From Thalassobacillus devorans (lineage in GTDB: Bacteria > Bacillota > Bacilli > Bacillales > Halobacillaceae): a stretch of DNA of 64,000 nt. The stretch is from contig NZ_FXEH01000006.1 in NCBI RefSeq assembly GCF_900176565.1, forward strand, positions 372,001 through 436,000, in the 5' to 3' direction. Positions 32,853 to 42,490 of this stretch are shown one piece after another (within the stretch, counting starts at the first letter, position 1; every line of letters starts with the position of its first letter). Under the pieces are notes generated by a model that ran no database searches, was not told where the DNA came from, and saw nothing but the letters and a program-made list of their open reading frames with translations. The translations under genes were made by a program, and so were the position numbers.

Positions 32853-34232
32853 ATGGCTAAGTGGGTTGGTACGGATCCCACGTTTTACCCTTCTCCTAAA
32901 TCAGCAATGGAAGGTCCAAGGGAGAAACTTGCTTACGTTGCGCTCCTTCAGCCGGATGCACTTGGGGTGATCGATCTTGACCCTGACTCAGAGACTTATG
33001 GACAATTGATTCATCAATTGCTTTTGCCTGGGGAGGAGGAAGACGAACTTCATCATTTCGGCTGGAATGCCTGCAGTTCTGCGCTTTGCCCTACCGCTTT
33101 TCATCCCACGCTGGAGAGACGTTATTTAATTCTTCCTGGTATCCGCTCGTCCCGTATCTATATTGTCGATACGCAGCCAGATCCGAAGCACCCCCGTATT
33201 GTCCGAACGATTGAACCGGAGGAGGTCAAGGAACGAACGGGCTACAGCCGCTTGCATACCGTTCATTGCGGGCCGGATGGAATCTTTATCAGTGCTCTGG
33301 GCTCCGGGGATGGGGACGGTGGTCCGGGCGGTATACTTGTTTTGGACCATTTCAATTTTAATGTGTTAGGTGCCTGGGAAATGGACCGCGGGCCGCAGCA
33401 TTTTTCCTATGATTTCTGGTGGCATATTGCGCATGATGTGACGGTGACCAGTGAATGGGCAACACCGGATCTTTTTGAGAATGGATTACACCTGGATGCC
33501 CTCTTGCAGAGAAAGTATGGACATAAAATGCACTTTTTTGACAGCCGTTCCAGAAAGCATCTGACTGAAATTGACTTTGGCGATCAGCATCAGATGGTAT
33601 TAGAGCTTCGCCCGGCCCATAATCCGAAGAAAACGTATGGATTTGTGAGTGTTGTCACCGATGTCACCAATCTGGCCAGCTCAATTTGGACGTGGTACCA
33701 GGAGGATGGGAAATGGGACGTGAAGAAAATCGTTGAAATTCCTGCCCAGCCGGCCGACCCGGACCAGCTTCCGCCAGCACTCAAAGACGTTGGTGCCGTC
33801 CCGCCGTTAGTGACCGACATTGTGCTTTCCCTTGATGATCGTTACCTTTATGTCCCGTGCTGGGGGACTGGGGAACTAAGGCAATATGACGTCAGTGACC
33901 CGTTTAATGCGAAATTGACGGGAAAAGTGGAGATTGGAGGAATCGTGAATCAGAAAGCCCATCCGAATGGAAAAAAGATAACCGGCGGACCGCAGATGGT
34001 GGAATTAAGCAGGGACGGAAAACGGCTTTATTTCAGTAATTCCCTCTATAGTTCCTGGGACGATCAATTTTATCCGGAAGGCATTCAAGGAGCCGTGGTC
34101 AAAGTAGATATCCTTCCAGAAGGAGGAATGGAAATCGATAAAGACTTCCTTCTCCAATTAGAGAAGGGCAGGGCTCACCAAATCCGGCTGGATGGGGGAG
34201 ACTGCTCCACGGATACGTTCTGCTACCCATGA
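32853..34232 (+). CDS. Selenium-binding protein SBP56 / methanethiol oxidase family
   Basis: The protein has 459 residues, of the SELENBP1 family, which includes bacterial methanethiol oxidase (methanethiol to formaldehyde, hydrogen sulfide and hydrogen peroxide). Family landmarks are visible: GPREKLAYVALLQPD near the start, HHFGWNACSSAL, LHTVHCGPDG, PQHFSYDFWWHIAHDVTVTSEW and, at the C-terminus, HQIRLDGGDCSTDTFCYP. The His residues in these motifs are candidate copper ligands. No signal peptide is seen, so it is probably cytoplasmic, unlike the periplasmic Hyphomicrobium enzyme. GAGAGGTGAAC precedes the ATG. It is followed after 21 bases by a membrane protein gene. Confidence 0.88.
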   Translation: MAKWVGTDPTFYPSPKSAMEGPREKLAYVALLQPDALGVIDLDPDSETYGQLIHQLLLPGEEEDELHHFGWNACSSALCPTAFHPTLERRYLILPGIRSSRIYIVDTQPDPKHPRIVRTIEPEEVKERTGYSRLHTVHCGPDGIFISALGSGDGDGGPGGILVLDHFNFNVLGAWEMDRGPQHFSYDFWWHIAHDVTVTSEWATPDLFENGLHLDALLQRKYGHKMHFFDSRSRKHLTEIDFGDQHQMVLELRPAHNPKKTYGFVSVVTDVTNLASSIWTWYQEDGKWDVKKIVEIPAQPADPDQLPPALKDVGAVPPLVTDIVLSLDDRYLYVPCWGTGELRQYDVSDPFNAKLTGKVEIGGIVNQKAHPNGKKITGGPQMVELSRDGKRLYFSNSLYSSWDDQFYPEGIQGAVVKVDILPEGGMEIDKDFLLQLEKGRAHQIRLDGGDCSTDTFCYP

Positions 34233-34253
34233 TCTTGATCGGAGGAAAACAAA

Positions 34254-34895
34254 ATGGAAATGCTAGTTTCTGAGGGCAGCCAGATTGCCATTGCTGCCCT
34301 TCTTGGTGCCTTTCATGGACTGAATCCGGCGATGGGCTGGCTCTTCGCCGTCTTTCTAGCCGTTCAAAAAGACGACTGGCGGGTGCTCATTTATGCGATT
34401 ATCCCGATTGGCATGGGGCAGATGTTAGGAGATGGAGCGGTCGTCCTCCTTCAGACGATCGCCCGGTTTCAATTTCCTTTGCATATCGTCCATTTGAGCA
34501 TCGCTTCCATCGTGCTTGGCTACGGGATCTATCGTTTGTTTCGCTATTTTCGTCATGTGAAATGGACGGGGGGATTGAAGGTAGGGTACGGACAGCTGCT
34601 GCTTTGGTCGTTTCTCGCTGCCTCGACTCATGGATCCGGACTGCTGCTCTCTCCGTTCATCTTAGGAGCAGATTCTATTGCTGACATTCTGCCGCTTTAT
34701 TTATTTCATGAACTTGCGATGCTTACTTCGATGACCGTGGTCGCCTTTATTGTTTACCATATTGGCATGATGAAAATACGAAAGTATATTGTTAATTTTG
34801 ATTTGATTTGGGCAGTTTTGTTAATCGTTGTCGGTCTGATTCTCTTCCTGATGAATGTGAACATTGGTGGAGAGATGCCGGGTCACATGCATTGA
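34254..34895 (+). CDS. Polytopic membrane protein encoded with SBP56
   Basis: The protein has 213 residues and about six membrane segments. I do not recognise a named family with certainty. The first segments carry the distinctive motif GAFHGLNPAMGWLFAVFLAVQ, with a later STHGSGLLLSPFILG. His and Met residues sit in or near the membrane, and the tail ends GEMPGHMH, which could bind copper or another soft metal. It starts 21 bases after the SBP56 stop with GGAGGAAA upstream, so the two form an operon ended by a repeat-type terminator. A metal-supply role for the oxidase is a guess. Confidence 0.7.
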   Translation: MEMLVSEGSQIAIAALLGAFHGLNPAMGWLFAVFLAVQKDDWRVLIYAIIPIGMGQMLGDGAVVLLQTIARFQFPLHIVHLSIASIVLGYGIYRLFRYFRHVKWTGGLKVGYGQLLLWSFLAASTHGSGLLLSPFILGADSIADILPLYLFHELAMLTSMTVVAFIVYHIGMMKIRKYIVNFDLIWAVLLIVVGLILFLMNVNIGGEMPGHMH

Positions 34896-34922
34896 AACCC
34901 GGCGATTCGCTCTCTCTTTTTA

Positions 34923-34980
34923 AAGTGCCTGACCCCCAGTAAGTTAATGCTTTACTGCAGTGGGGGTCAGGCACTTTTTT
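34923..34980 (+). terminator. Repeat-type terminator hairpin (GTGCCTGACC family), copy 2
   Basis: AAGTGCCTGACCCCCAGT pairs with the right arm GTGGGGGTCAGGCACTT, followed by TTTTT. This is the best-preserved copy; an inner pairing ACTGCAGT is also visible. It ends the SBP56 operon. Confidence 0.85.
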
Positions 34981-35067
34981 AGTATTAGGTCCTGCTTCGA
35001 TAGTGAATCCGAAACAAATAACTGGTATGGTAACTAAAGAGATGATTTACAGGGAAAAGGCTACTTA

Positions 35068-35096
35068 AAAGCGTCTGATCTTTTGGGGTCAGGCAT
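35068..35096. repeat. Partial copy of the GTGCCTGACC repeat
   Basis: GCGTCTGATC, a short loop and GGGGTCAGGCATT are a shortened, imperfect version of the repeat, about 90 bases after copy 2. Confidence 0.45.
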
Positions 35097-35119
35097 TAAT
35101 TAAGAACTAGGAAAGAGAG

Positions 35120-36388
35120 GTGGGGCTAATCAATTCAGAGGTTAGTATTTTAGGTGTGTTAGTGGCAATGGCATTAACGATAATTTTGATATTCAGGAGA
35201 ATTAACCCTCCATATGCCATGATGGCAGGTGCTTTAGCTGGCGGAATTGTCGGAGGCCTTCATATAACAACTACCCTCGACTTCATGATCGAAGGTGCTC
35301 AATTACTGACACCAGCCGTATTACGGATTTTAGCAGCAGGAGTTTTGGTTGGGGTTTTAATAGAATCAGGCGCGGCCAACGTCATTGCGAATACAATTGT
35401 TACAAAAATGGGAGAAACAAGAGCTTTATTAGCGATTACGGTATCCACATTAGTTTTAACAGCAGTAGGTGTGTTTATCGCAGCAGCTGTTATTACAGTT
35501 GCCCCGATTGCTTTAATGATCGCCAAACGAACCGGAGTTTCAAGACTAAGTGTTTTAATCGCCGTCGTATGTGGGGCGAGAGCAGGGAATGTAATGTCAC
35601 CTAACCCGAATACCATAGCAGCGGCTGAAAGCTTTTCCTTACCGTTAACGAGCGTCATGTTTGCTGGACTAGTGCCAGCTGTCGCAGGAGCGGCGTTTAC
35701 ATATTTTATTGCCAAAAAGATAAATAATAAAGGTTCGATGGTCACTAAAAATAGGGAAGAAAAGACAGATGAGATGAATAAGCCTTCTTTTTTTGCGGCC
35801 ATTTCAGGGCCATTGTTTGCGATTTTTCTCCTATCCTTACAACCGTTATTCGATATTAAAATTGATTCATTACTTGCATTACCAGCTGGAGGGATCTTTG
35901 GGGCGGTTGTAATGAGAAAAACAACAGATTTAAAGTCTTATATGTCAAGTGGGCTTCAGAAAATGGCTGGGATATCCATTTTAATACTAGCGACGGGTAC
36001 GTTAGCCGGCATTATCGTGAATTCCTCACTCAATAGCATGATTATGAGCGGCTTGAATGCATTTGATTTACCCATCTCTTTCATAGCACCTCTATCAGGT
36101 TCGTTTATGGCGTTAGCGACTGCATCCGCAACATCTTCTGCGGCGATTTCCAGTAATGTGTTTGGTGAAATATTGTTAGAGAATGGAGTCAGCGCTTTAG
36201 CTGCTGCAACGATGATCAATGCTGGTGCCGTTTCTTTTGATCATTTACCGCATGGTCCCCTCTTTCACATTTCACGGGATAGTTTCTACATGCATATGAA
36301 AGAACGACTGAAAGCACTGCCATATGAAACGTTAATTGGAATTGTAATCGTGATTGTTTCTACGATTATTTATGGAGGTTTACTTTAA
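35120..36388 (+). CDS. GntP-family organic acid permease
   Basis: The protein has 422 residues and about 12 membrane segments. It resembles the GntP/gluconate:H+ symporter family, with RRINPPYAMMAGALAGGIVGG near the start, GVFIAAAVITVAPIALMIAKR, GARAGNVMSPNPNTIAAAESF and a late NAGAVSFDHLPHGPLFH. Members carry gluconate, glycerate or hydroxy acids; the substrate here is not determined and no catabolic gene sits beside it. The GTG at 35120 follows GGAAAGAGAG closely. It is probably monocistronic. Confidence 0.78.
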   Translation: MGLINSEVSILGVLVAMALTIILIFRRINPPYAMMAGALAGGIVGGLHITTTLDFMIEGAQLLTPAVLRILAAGVLVGVLIESGAANVIANTIVTKMGETRALLAITVSTLVLTAVGVFIAAAVITVAPIALMIAKRTGVSRLSVLIAVVCGARAGNVMSPNPNTIAAAESFSLPLTSVMFAGLVPAVAGAAFTYFIAKKINNKGSMVTKNREEKTDEMNKPSFFAAISGPLFAIFLLSLQPLFDIKIDSLLALPAGGIFGAVVMRKTTDLKSYMSSGLQKMAGISILILATGTLAGIIVNSSLNSMIMSGLNAFDLPISFIAPLSGSFMALATASATSSAAISSNVFGEILLENGVSALAAATMINAGAVSFDHLPHGPLFHISRDSFYMHMKERLKALPYETLIGIVIVIVSTIIYGGLL

Positions 36389-36599
36389 AAGCTGGAGTAT
36401 CTGGAAAGTTTTTACTTAAAACTGAAAATCCCCCAACATTTCGATATTAAGGTTAGGGGAAAATATATTCATTCGTTTCGGATGATTAAACCAGGTTCTG
36501 ATCGGGTTTTGGAGCAGTGCATTAAGGAAACAAATATATATGAAAAACTATTCTTCTAGTGGCAGAAGAAGGGGAGTTACGAATAAAAAAGTTTGACAA
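36389..36599. other. Intergenic region with a weak hairpin
   Basis: It contains CCCCCAAC ... GTTAGGGG (about 36430-36459), which could stop transcription from either side, although the T-run is poor. Nothing else is recognised before the PyrR leader. Confidence 0.4.
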
Positions 36600-36787
36600 C
36601 TTCCCCTGTATTTTGTCATAATGTTGACTAACAACATACTGGTACCTTTAATTCAGTCCCGTGAGGCTGACAAGGACGGCGTTTTAAGAAAGATCTGTAG
36701 AAATGTACAATTCCGAGAGAGTTGTATCTTTTTCATGCAGTATCTTAAGGCTTCTTGTCGGAAAACGGCAGGAAGCCTTTTTTTATG
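36600..36787 (+). promoter_or_regulatory. PyrR-binding attenuator leader of codBA
   Basis: At 36648-36676 the leader reads TTTAATTCAGTCCCGTGAGG followed by CTGACAAGGA, which matches the PyrR RNA-binding loop (AGUCCNGNGAGGCU). A strong terminator follows: AAGGCTTCTTG and CAGGAAGCCTT around GTCGGAAAACGG (36747-36779) with seven T. PyrR bound to UMP or UTP should promote termination, so cytosine uptake and deamination are turned on when pyrimidines are scarce. Confidence 0.85.
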
Positions 36788-36845
36788 CCCAATCTTTCCC
36801 GCTCCCGGTACCGGTATCTAATTACAGATACTGGAGGAATCGAAT

Positions 36846-38102
36846 ATGAAAATGACTAATAGCGATTTTGCATTAAAGGCTGTACCTCAGTCAGAACGAC
36901 ACGGATTCTGGAAGATGCTGATGGTGATGATGGGACTGACTTTCTTCTCAGCGAGCATGTGGTCAGGCGGTACACTCGGTACAGGTTTAACGTTTGTTCA
37001 GTTTATGGCGATTGTCCTGCTTGGTAACCTTATCCTTGGCGCTTATACAGGTGCGCTTGCTTATATTTCTGCAAAAACTGGCCTTTCCACTCACTTGCTC
37101 AGCCGTTATGCTTTTGGTGAAAAAGGATCCTACCTTGCCTCGCTACTTCTTGGCGGAACGCAGGTCGGATGGTTTGGTGTCGGAGTGGTCATGTTCGCGC
37201 TTCCTGTTCAGAAAGTGACCGGTATTGATATGATTTGGCTGATCGCAGGTGCTGGGGTATTAATGACAGCTACTGCTTTCTTCGGGATGAAGGCGTTGAT
37301 GTGGCTTAGCTTTATCGCAGTTCCCTTGATTACGATTCTTGGAAGCTTCTCCGTTTTTCATGCAGCTGGAAGCATGGGTGGCTTTGAGCAGCTGATGGCG
37401 CACAGTCCGTCTGAATCACTTGGACTAGCGGCTGCACTGACGATTTGTATCGGTTCCTTTATTAGCGCTGGTACGTTAACCCCTGATTTCACCCGTTTTT
37501 CCAAAACTAAAAAATCTGCCGTCACTAGCACGGTCATTGCGTTTTTTATAGGGAATTCACTTATGTTTCTATTCGGTGCAGTAGGTGCAATGGCGACAGG
37601 AAAAGCGGATATCTCCGAAGTGATGTTCACGCAAGGACTGATCATTCCAGCCATTCTGGTACTCGGGATGAACATCTGGACAACTAATGATAATGCACTC
37701 TATGCTTCTGGTCTCGGTTTCTCAAGCATTACGAAAATCACTAAAAACAAAGTGGTCATTTTTAACGGGATTGTCGGAACAGTAGCCGCGATGTGGCTGT
37801 ATAACAACTTCGTCGGATGGCTGACAATGCTCGGCTCTGCACTACCGCCGATTGGAGCAATTATTTTAATCGATTATTATTTATACCGTCGTAAAAACAT
37901 GGCTGCATTTGAACAGCAGACGTTCAAAAAAGTCAAATGGACCGGAATCATCGCCTGGGCAGCAGGTGTCGCGGCCGCCCAATGGGTACCAGGTATTGCA
38001 CCAGTGAATGCCTTGATTGCTTCCATCCTTATCTATACCGTGCTGTCTAAGTTAGCCGAACAGACCGTACACCACCAAGTTGAAGAAGGAGAAGTTGTAT
38101 GA
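36846..38102 (+). CDS. codB: Cytosine permease CodB
   Basis: The protein has 418 residues and about 12 membrane segments, of the nucleobase:cation symporter-1 family. It imports cytosine. Typical segments include [16 protein letters not shown] in the first helix, [32 protein letters not shown] and [28 protein letters not shown] precedes the ATG. It overlaps codA by four bases (ATGA) and is preceded by a PyrR attenuator, which fits pyrimidine salvage. Related purine or allantoin permeases are unlikely given the codA partner. Confidence 0.9.
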   Translation: MKMTNSDFALKAVPQSERHGFWKMLMVMMGLTFFSASMWSGGTLGTGLTFVQFMAIVLLGNLILGAYTGALAYISAKTGLSTHLLSRYAFGEKGSYLASLLLGGTQVGWFGVGVVMFALPVQKVTGIDMIWLIAGAGVLMTATAFFGMKALMWLSFIAVPLITILGSFSVFHAAGSMGGFEQLMAHSPSESLGLAAALTICIGSFISAGTLTPDFTRFSKTKKSAVTSTVIAFFIGNSLMFLFGAVGAMATGKADISEVMFTQGLIIPAILVLGMNIWTTNDNALYASGLGFSSITKITKNKVVIFNGIVGTVAAMWLYNNFVGWLTMLGSALPPIGAIILIDYYLYRRKNMAAFEQQTFKKVKWTGIIAWAAGVAAAQWVPGIAPVNALIASILIYTVLSKLAEQTVHHQVEEGEVV

Positions 38103-39334
38103 TTATTAAACAAGCGAAACTCCGCGGAAAAGAAGGCCTTTGGTCGATCGTGATAGATAATGGCGTTATCCAGAAAATTACGCAGGACCAAATCAACCAG
38201 GAGGATGAAACCACCATCGATGCAGGAGGGTCGCTTGTCATCCCCCCATTCGTCGAACCGCACATCCATCTGGATACGACCCTGACTGCCGGAGATCCGG
38301 AGTGGAACAAAAGCGGTACTCTTTTTGAAGGAATTCAGCGCTGGGCAGAACGGAAAGATAAGCTGACGGCAGCGGATGTGAAAGAAAGAGCAAAGCAGGC
38401 TCTATCGATGCAGATCGCAAACGGCATTCAGTATGTCCGTACCCATGTCGATGTCACAGATCCTGAGCTGACCGCCTTGAAAGCTCTTTTAGAAGTAAAA
38501 GAAGAAATGAAAGAAGCGGTTGATCTTCAGCTCGTTGCTTTTCCACAAGAAGGCATTCTTTCCTACCCGAATGGAAAAGAATTGCTGGAAGAAGCATTGA
38601 AGCTTGGGGCAGACGTGGTAGGAGCTATTCCGCACTTTGAGTTCACCCGCGAGTATGGGGTAGAATCTTTGAAAATTGCGTTTGATCTCGCTCAGGAATA
38701 TGACCGGTTTGTCGATGTGCACTGTGATGAAATTGATGATGAACAATCCCGGTTTGTGGAAGTCGTCGCAACAGAGGCATTAGAAAGAGGCATGGGGGAG
38801 AAGGTGACTGCAAGTCATACGACCGCCATGGGCTCTTATAACGAGGCCTACACATCGAAGCTGTTCCGTCTGTTGAAGATGTCCAGGATTCATATTGTCG
38901 CTAACCCCCTCGTCAACATCCACCTGCAGGGCAGGTTCGACAGCTATCCAAAGCGGAGAGGTTTAACGAGGGTAAAAGAATTAAAGGAAGCCGGTATCAA
39001 TGTTGGTTTTGGCCACGATGACATCTTCGATCCGTGGTACCCGCTCGGAACAGGCAATATGCTGCAAGTCCTTCATATGGGGCTCCATCTCTCCCACCTG
39101 ATGGGATATGAGCAAATCAAACAGGGCATGGACTTCATTACTGAAAATAGTGCCAAAATTTTAAACCTGAAAGACAAGTATGGCTTAGACGAAGGTCGAC
39201 CAGCCAACTTGATTATTCTCGATGCTGAAGATGAATACGAAGCGGTAAGAAAGCAGGCGGCAGTCCGTTACTCGATCCGCCACGGAAAAATTTTATCCAA
39301 AACGAAACCAGCTGAAACGACGGTACATTTTTAA
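38099..39334 (+). CDS. codA: Cytosine deaminase CodA
   Basis: The protein has 411 residues of the amidohydrolase superfamily. It converts cytosine to uracil and ammonia in the cytoplasm. The metal ligands are visible as H55 and H57 in EPHIHLD, the HCDE motif in [23 protein letters not shown] and the aspartate in [15 protein letters not shown]. The region [18 protein letters not shown] is typical of E. coli-like CodA. It is translationally coupled to codB. A terminator follows 18 bases after the stop. Confidence 0.92.
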   Translation: MIIKQAKLRGKEGLWSIVIDNGVIQKITQDQINQEDETTIDAGGSLVIPPFVEPHIHLDTTLTAGDPEWNKSGTLFEGIQRWAERKDKLTAADVKERAKQALSMQIANGIQYVRTHVDVTDPELTALKALLEVKEEMKEAVDLQLVAFPQEGILSYPNGKELLEEALKLGADVVGAIPHFEFTREYGVESLKIAFDLAQEYDRFVDVHCDEIDDEQSRFVEVVATEALERGMGEKVTASHTTAMGSYNEAYTSKLFRLLKMSRIHIVANPLVNIHLQGRFDSYPKRRGLTRVKELKEAGINVGFGHDDIFDPWYPLGTGNMLQVLHMGLHLSHLMGYEQIKQGMDFITENSAKILNLKDKYGLDEGRPANLIILDAEDEYEAVRKQAAVRYSIRHGKILSKTKPAETTVHF

Positions 39335-39352
39335 TAGAGTGACGGCATAATG

Positions 39353-39381
39353 AAAGACTGGCTGACTGCCGGTCTTTTTTT
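39353..39381 (+). terminator. Terminator of codBA
   Basis: AAAGACTGGC and GCCGGTCTTT pair around TGACT, followed by a T-run. Confidence 0.85.
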
Positions 39382-39672
39382 GTATACAGTGAGATTGGTA
39401 TTGTGTTTGTAATGGTAGTCATTATGTGATAAAGTCGCTGTTTCCTAAAAGTTACACATGCAATTTTTTCAACTCAGTACCTCGGGTAAAAAGTTGGAGC
39501 AAAGGATTGTTGCCCTTCCTTTAATAATTAATCACCTCTATATAACATGCCATCTCCATAATACTCCCCAGTTATTCTATTCCAATCATCTGAATCTCTT
39601 AGTAACTCAAAACCCGGATGTAGAGGGGGATTGGTAAATAGTAATTTAAAGGAGCAAATAAAGGAATTAAAT
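39382..39672. other. Intergenic region without a recognised gene
   Basis: About 290 AT-rich bases between the codBA terminator and a dispersed repeat. No ribosome-site-supported frame is seen. Confidence 0.4.
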
Positions 39673-39734
39673 TAGTGCCTGACCTCCAATTAGCTAAAGC
39701 TTTAAATGATTGGGAGCCACTGGCACTCTTTTTA
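39673..39734 (+). repeat. GTGCCTGACC-family repeat, copy 4 (diverged)
   Basis: TTAGTGCCTGACCTCCAATT, then the loop AGCTAAAGCTTTAAATG and the right arm ATTGGGAGCCACTGGCACT, with T following. The left arm and loop align with the other copies; the right arm carries a short insertion. Confidence 0.7.
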
Positions 39735-39882
39735 TTATCTAATCCTATTTTACGTTTATCATTCAATCCAAGTTTCTCCTCCTGTTATAGTAGTATAGGC
39801 ATATATACAGTTGAATGGAAAATAAGACATATTGAGTCATCCTTGTTCCTCCAGTAAATGGTAAAATTCAGTGAGAGGGGTG

Positions 39883-40045
39883 GTGGGTAAGTGGATAATA
39901 ATTCGAAGAAAAAAAGGATAGAGAGATTTGTACTTTGAAGTACGTATATTTATAGAGGAACTAAAAAATGTTCTGGCGGATACATTTAAAATTTTGAGAG
40001 AATTATATATAAGGAAGTGTGTGTTGAGAGAGAGGAAAGAAAGCT
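39883..40045 (+). pseudogene. Decayed copy of the DUF4440 gene
   Basis: The region resembles the gene at 1514. Upstream, CTCCAGTAAATGGTAAAAT matches CTCCAGTTAATGGTAAAAT before 1514, and GTGGGTAAG matches its start codon context. After several frame changes, GAGGAACTAAAAAATGTTCT onward can be read as EELKNVLADTFKIL, matching EELDKILTDDFFEI of the intact protein, then a relic of VYKEEC. No intact frame remains. Both copies follow a GTGCCTGACC repeat, so the repeat and gene may have been duplicated together. Confidence 0.6.
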
Positions 40046-40175
40046 AGTGGTTTCGAAGTTCTTCTGCTGGAATAAAATTGTCTCTAAACCATTCATTTCA
40101 ATAATAACCAAAATCATAAATTACAGTTTTATTAGAATGAATTTAAAACTTTTACTGCAAGGGGAGTTTCGGTAA

Positions 40176-40781
40176 ATGTCTTATAAAATAGTAAAAAAAT
40201 CAGATGAAAACCAAATGAGATTGTTAAAGTTCCTAAAAAGAATATTTCCTTATACATTATTAGTAACCATTTTAAGCTTTATAAATTATGGGTTAGGTTA
40301 CACTTTTTTGTATGGTTTTTTTATTGGAGGTGATCTTAATAAAGAAACCGGTGCTACAATGGATTTATTTATAAATCCTGCTCCTTTTGATTTTTATGCA
40401 GTTAGTTTAATGGGACTTTTTATATCACTCAGTGTATTACTATTAATGACATTAATATATCATTTGCTCTTTAAAGTTAATGAGGGGAAAATAGAGAAAC
40501 TAAGGAATTCATTTATTGTCTTCGTGTTGTTTTGTGGTTTTCAATATTGTTTAACTTTATTTTTAATAACTGGATTTAATGGCTCTTTTATAATTTACTT
40601 TAAATCCTTTATAATTTGGCTGATTCCTTTTGCGATTGCTATAGTGTTGGGTTTTATAATGATGATGTATTATAGTTGGCATATTGGAATAACAGGAATG
40701 GTAATAGGTATTTTATTACCGGGGTTACTATCAGAAAAATTCGGGCATAATTCATCAATTTTTTTAAGGGAAATGTCCCCT
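40176..40781 (+). pseudogene. Polytopic membrane protein, 5' part (interrupted by IS21 element)
   Basis: The first 202 codons of an unrecognised membrane protein, with a GGGGAG site before the ATG. It holds about five membrane segments (for example YTLLVTILSFINYGLGYTFL and IIWLIPFAIAIVLGFIMM). The frame is cut by an IS21-family element at 40782 and runs four codons (CDC and stop) into it. Joining 40781 to 43293 restores one uninterrupted frame of 406 residues. No catalytic motif is seen, so no function is assigned. The insertion looks recent because neither half has decayed. Confidence 0.85.
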
Positions 40782-40921
40782 TGTGACTGCTAAACTAAAG
40801 TAGACAGTTTCCGCTAGATTAGAAGAAACACTTATTTACCCAAATATACCAGTAAAATATACAGCTCTCCCATTGTATGATATTTAAGATTATACAGACA
40901 TCAATGGAGGGCTCAGAAAAG

Positions 40922-42490
40922 GTGGATAAGTGGGAAATGTATATGGAGATTCAACAGTTAATTAAGCAAGGATTTAGTAAATCGAAGGTGGCGGAAAAGT
41001 TGGGGGTTTCAAGATCAACGGTATATCGCAACCTGCAGAAGTCTCCTTCGGAGATGGCTGAATGGGTAGAAAGAATAAAAACGAGAGAGAAAAAGTTAGA
41101 TCCTTACAAAGCGTTAATTTTATCCTGGCTGAGAGAACATCCTGATATGTCGGCAGCACAAGTGCAAGATTGGTTACAGGAAAGGTATGAATCACTGGAG
41201 ATTGGCGAGAGCACGGTTCGTGCCTACGTTAGAGAATTACGTACTGAATATAGAATAGAGAAAGAGACTCTACCACGGAATTATGAAGCTATTCCTGACC
41301 AGCCAATGGGAGAACAAATGCAGGTTGATTTTGGTCATACAAAACAAAGAACACCTGACAATCAAGAGGTGAAGCTGAGCTTTATCGCATTTGTTTTGTC
41401 TAACTCGAGATACAAATATAAAAAATGGTTAGACAGACCTTTCACTACCCAGGATGTGATGGAAGCACATGAAGATGCATTTCGGTGGTATGGCGGAATC
41501 CCAAGAGAAATCGTTTATGATCAGGATAATTTAATCGTGGTCAGTGAAAATGGCGGGGATCTTATCTTAACGAAAGAGTTTCAACACTATAAGGAAACCA
41601 GGCGTTTAAACCTTAGGGTTTGTAGAAAAGCTGACCCGGAAAGTAAAGGGAAAATTGAAAATGTGGTTGGCTTTATCAAGCATAACTTTGCAAGACATAG
41701 AGTGTTTCACAACATTGATTCCTGGAATGAGCAGGGTTGGCAGTGGCTAAACCGGACAGGGAACTATAAAATCCATAACACAACAAAAAAAAGACCGGCC
41801 GAAGTGTTCTCCTTGGAAAAGCAACACTTAAGACCAGTCGCAGAAAAATTAACTATCAAAAACAATTATGAAAATAGTATAACAAGAAGCGTCCATAAGG
41901 ACAATACAATTCGTTATTTGTCGAATCGGTATTCTCTTCCACTTGGAACATTCCATAAATATGATACCGTCGGTATCAAGGAAACGGAAGACAAACAACT
42001 ATTCATCTATATTACCGATACAGGAGAATTGATTGCAAAACACACTATTCCTGAAGGAAAAGGCCAATTAGTAAAGGATAGAAGCCATTCGCGCGATCGA
42101 ACAAAAGGCATCAATGCATTTATGGATACGGTTGCGAAACGGTTTGAAGAGGTAGATTCCGCATACGACTATCTTAATATCATCCGGCAAAACTACCCTC
42201 GGTATATTAGAGATCAGTTGCAGATTATTTTAAAGCAGACAAAGGAGAACAATGGGGCAATCTTATCAGCAGCACTGAAAGAATGTGTGAAAAGAAATCT
42301 TTATAGTGCGACAGATTTTAGCGATATCGTTTCATACATCAAACGACAACGCCAAGTTGATGATACAGTAACCGATAACGCCCGGGCTGTATCATCTATA
42401 AATAAGATTTCAGGCTGGCTCATGGATACGGAAGCCCAAAAGAGAACAGTAAATGCCTATACTGAAATATTGGAGGGTGAGTCTAATTGA
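40922..42490 (+). CDS. istA: IS21-family transposase IstA (element 1)
   Basis: The protein has about 522 residues from the GTG at 40922, which has GGAGGG upstream (the frame is open to 40877). A helix-turn-helix (GFSKSKVAEKLGVSRSTVYR) precedes the integrase core. The DDE triad is seen in MQVDFGHTK, IVYDQDNL and ESKGKIENVVGF. It cuts and joins IS ends together with IstB. Intact, so the element may be active. Confidence 0.9.
   Translation: MDKWEMYMEIQQLIKQGFSKSKVAEKLGVSRSTVYRNLQKSPSEMAEWVERIKTREKKLDPYKALILSWLREHPDMSAAQVQDWLQERYESLEIGESTVRAYVRELRTEYRIEKETLPRNYEAIPDQPMGEQMQVDFGHTKQRTPDNQEVKLSFIAFVLSNSRYKYKKWLDRPFTTQDVMEAHEDAFRWYGGIPREIVYDQDNLIVVSENGGDLILTKEFQHYKETRRLNLRVCRKADPESKGKIENVVGFIKHNFARHRVFHNIDSWNEQGWQWLNRTGNYKIHNTTKKRPAEVFSLEKQHLRPVAEKLTIKNNYENSITRSVHKDNTIRYLSNRYSLPLGTFHKYDTVGIKETEDKQLFIYITDTGELIAKHTIPEGKGQLVKDRSHSRDRTKGINAFMDTVAKRFEEVDSAYDYLNIIRQNYPRYIRDQLQIILKQTKENNGAILSAALKECVKRNLYSATDFSDIVSYIKRQRQVDDTVTDNARAVSSINKISGWLMDTEAQKRTVNAYTEILEGESN

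Noticed and set aside
40877-40921. Upstream extension of IstA element 1 from ATG 40877
   Set aside because: The stretch has no ribosome site and adds a non-conserved leader; GTG 40922 has GGAGGG at good spacing.
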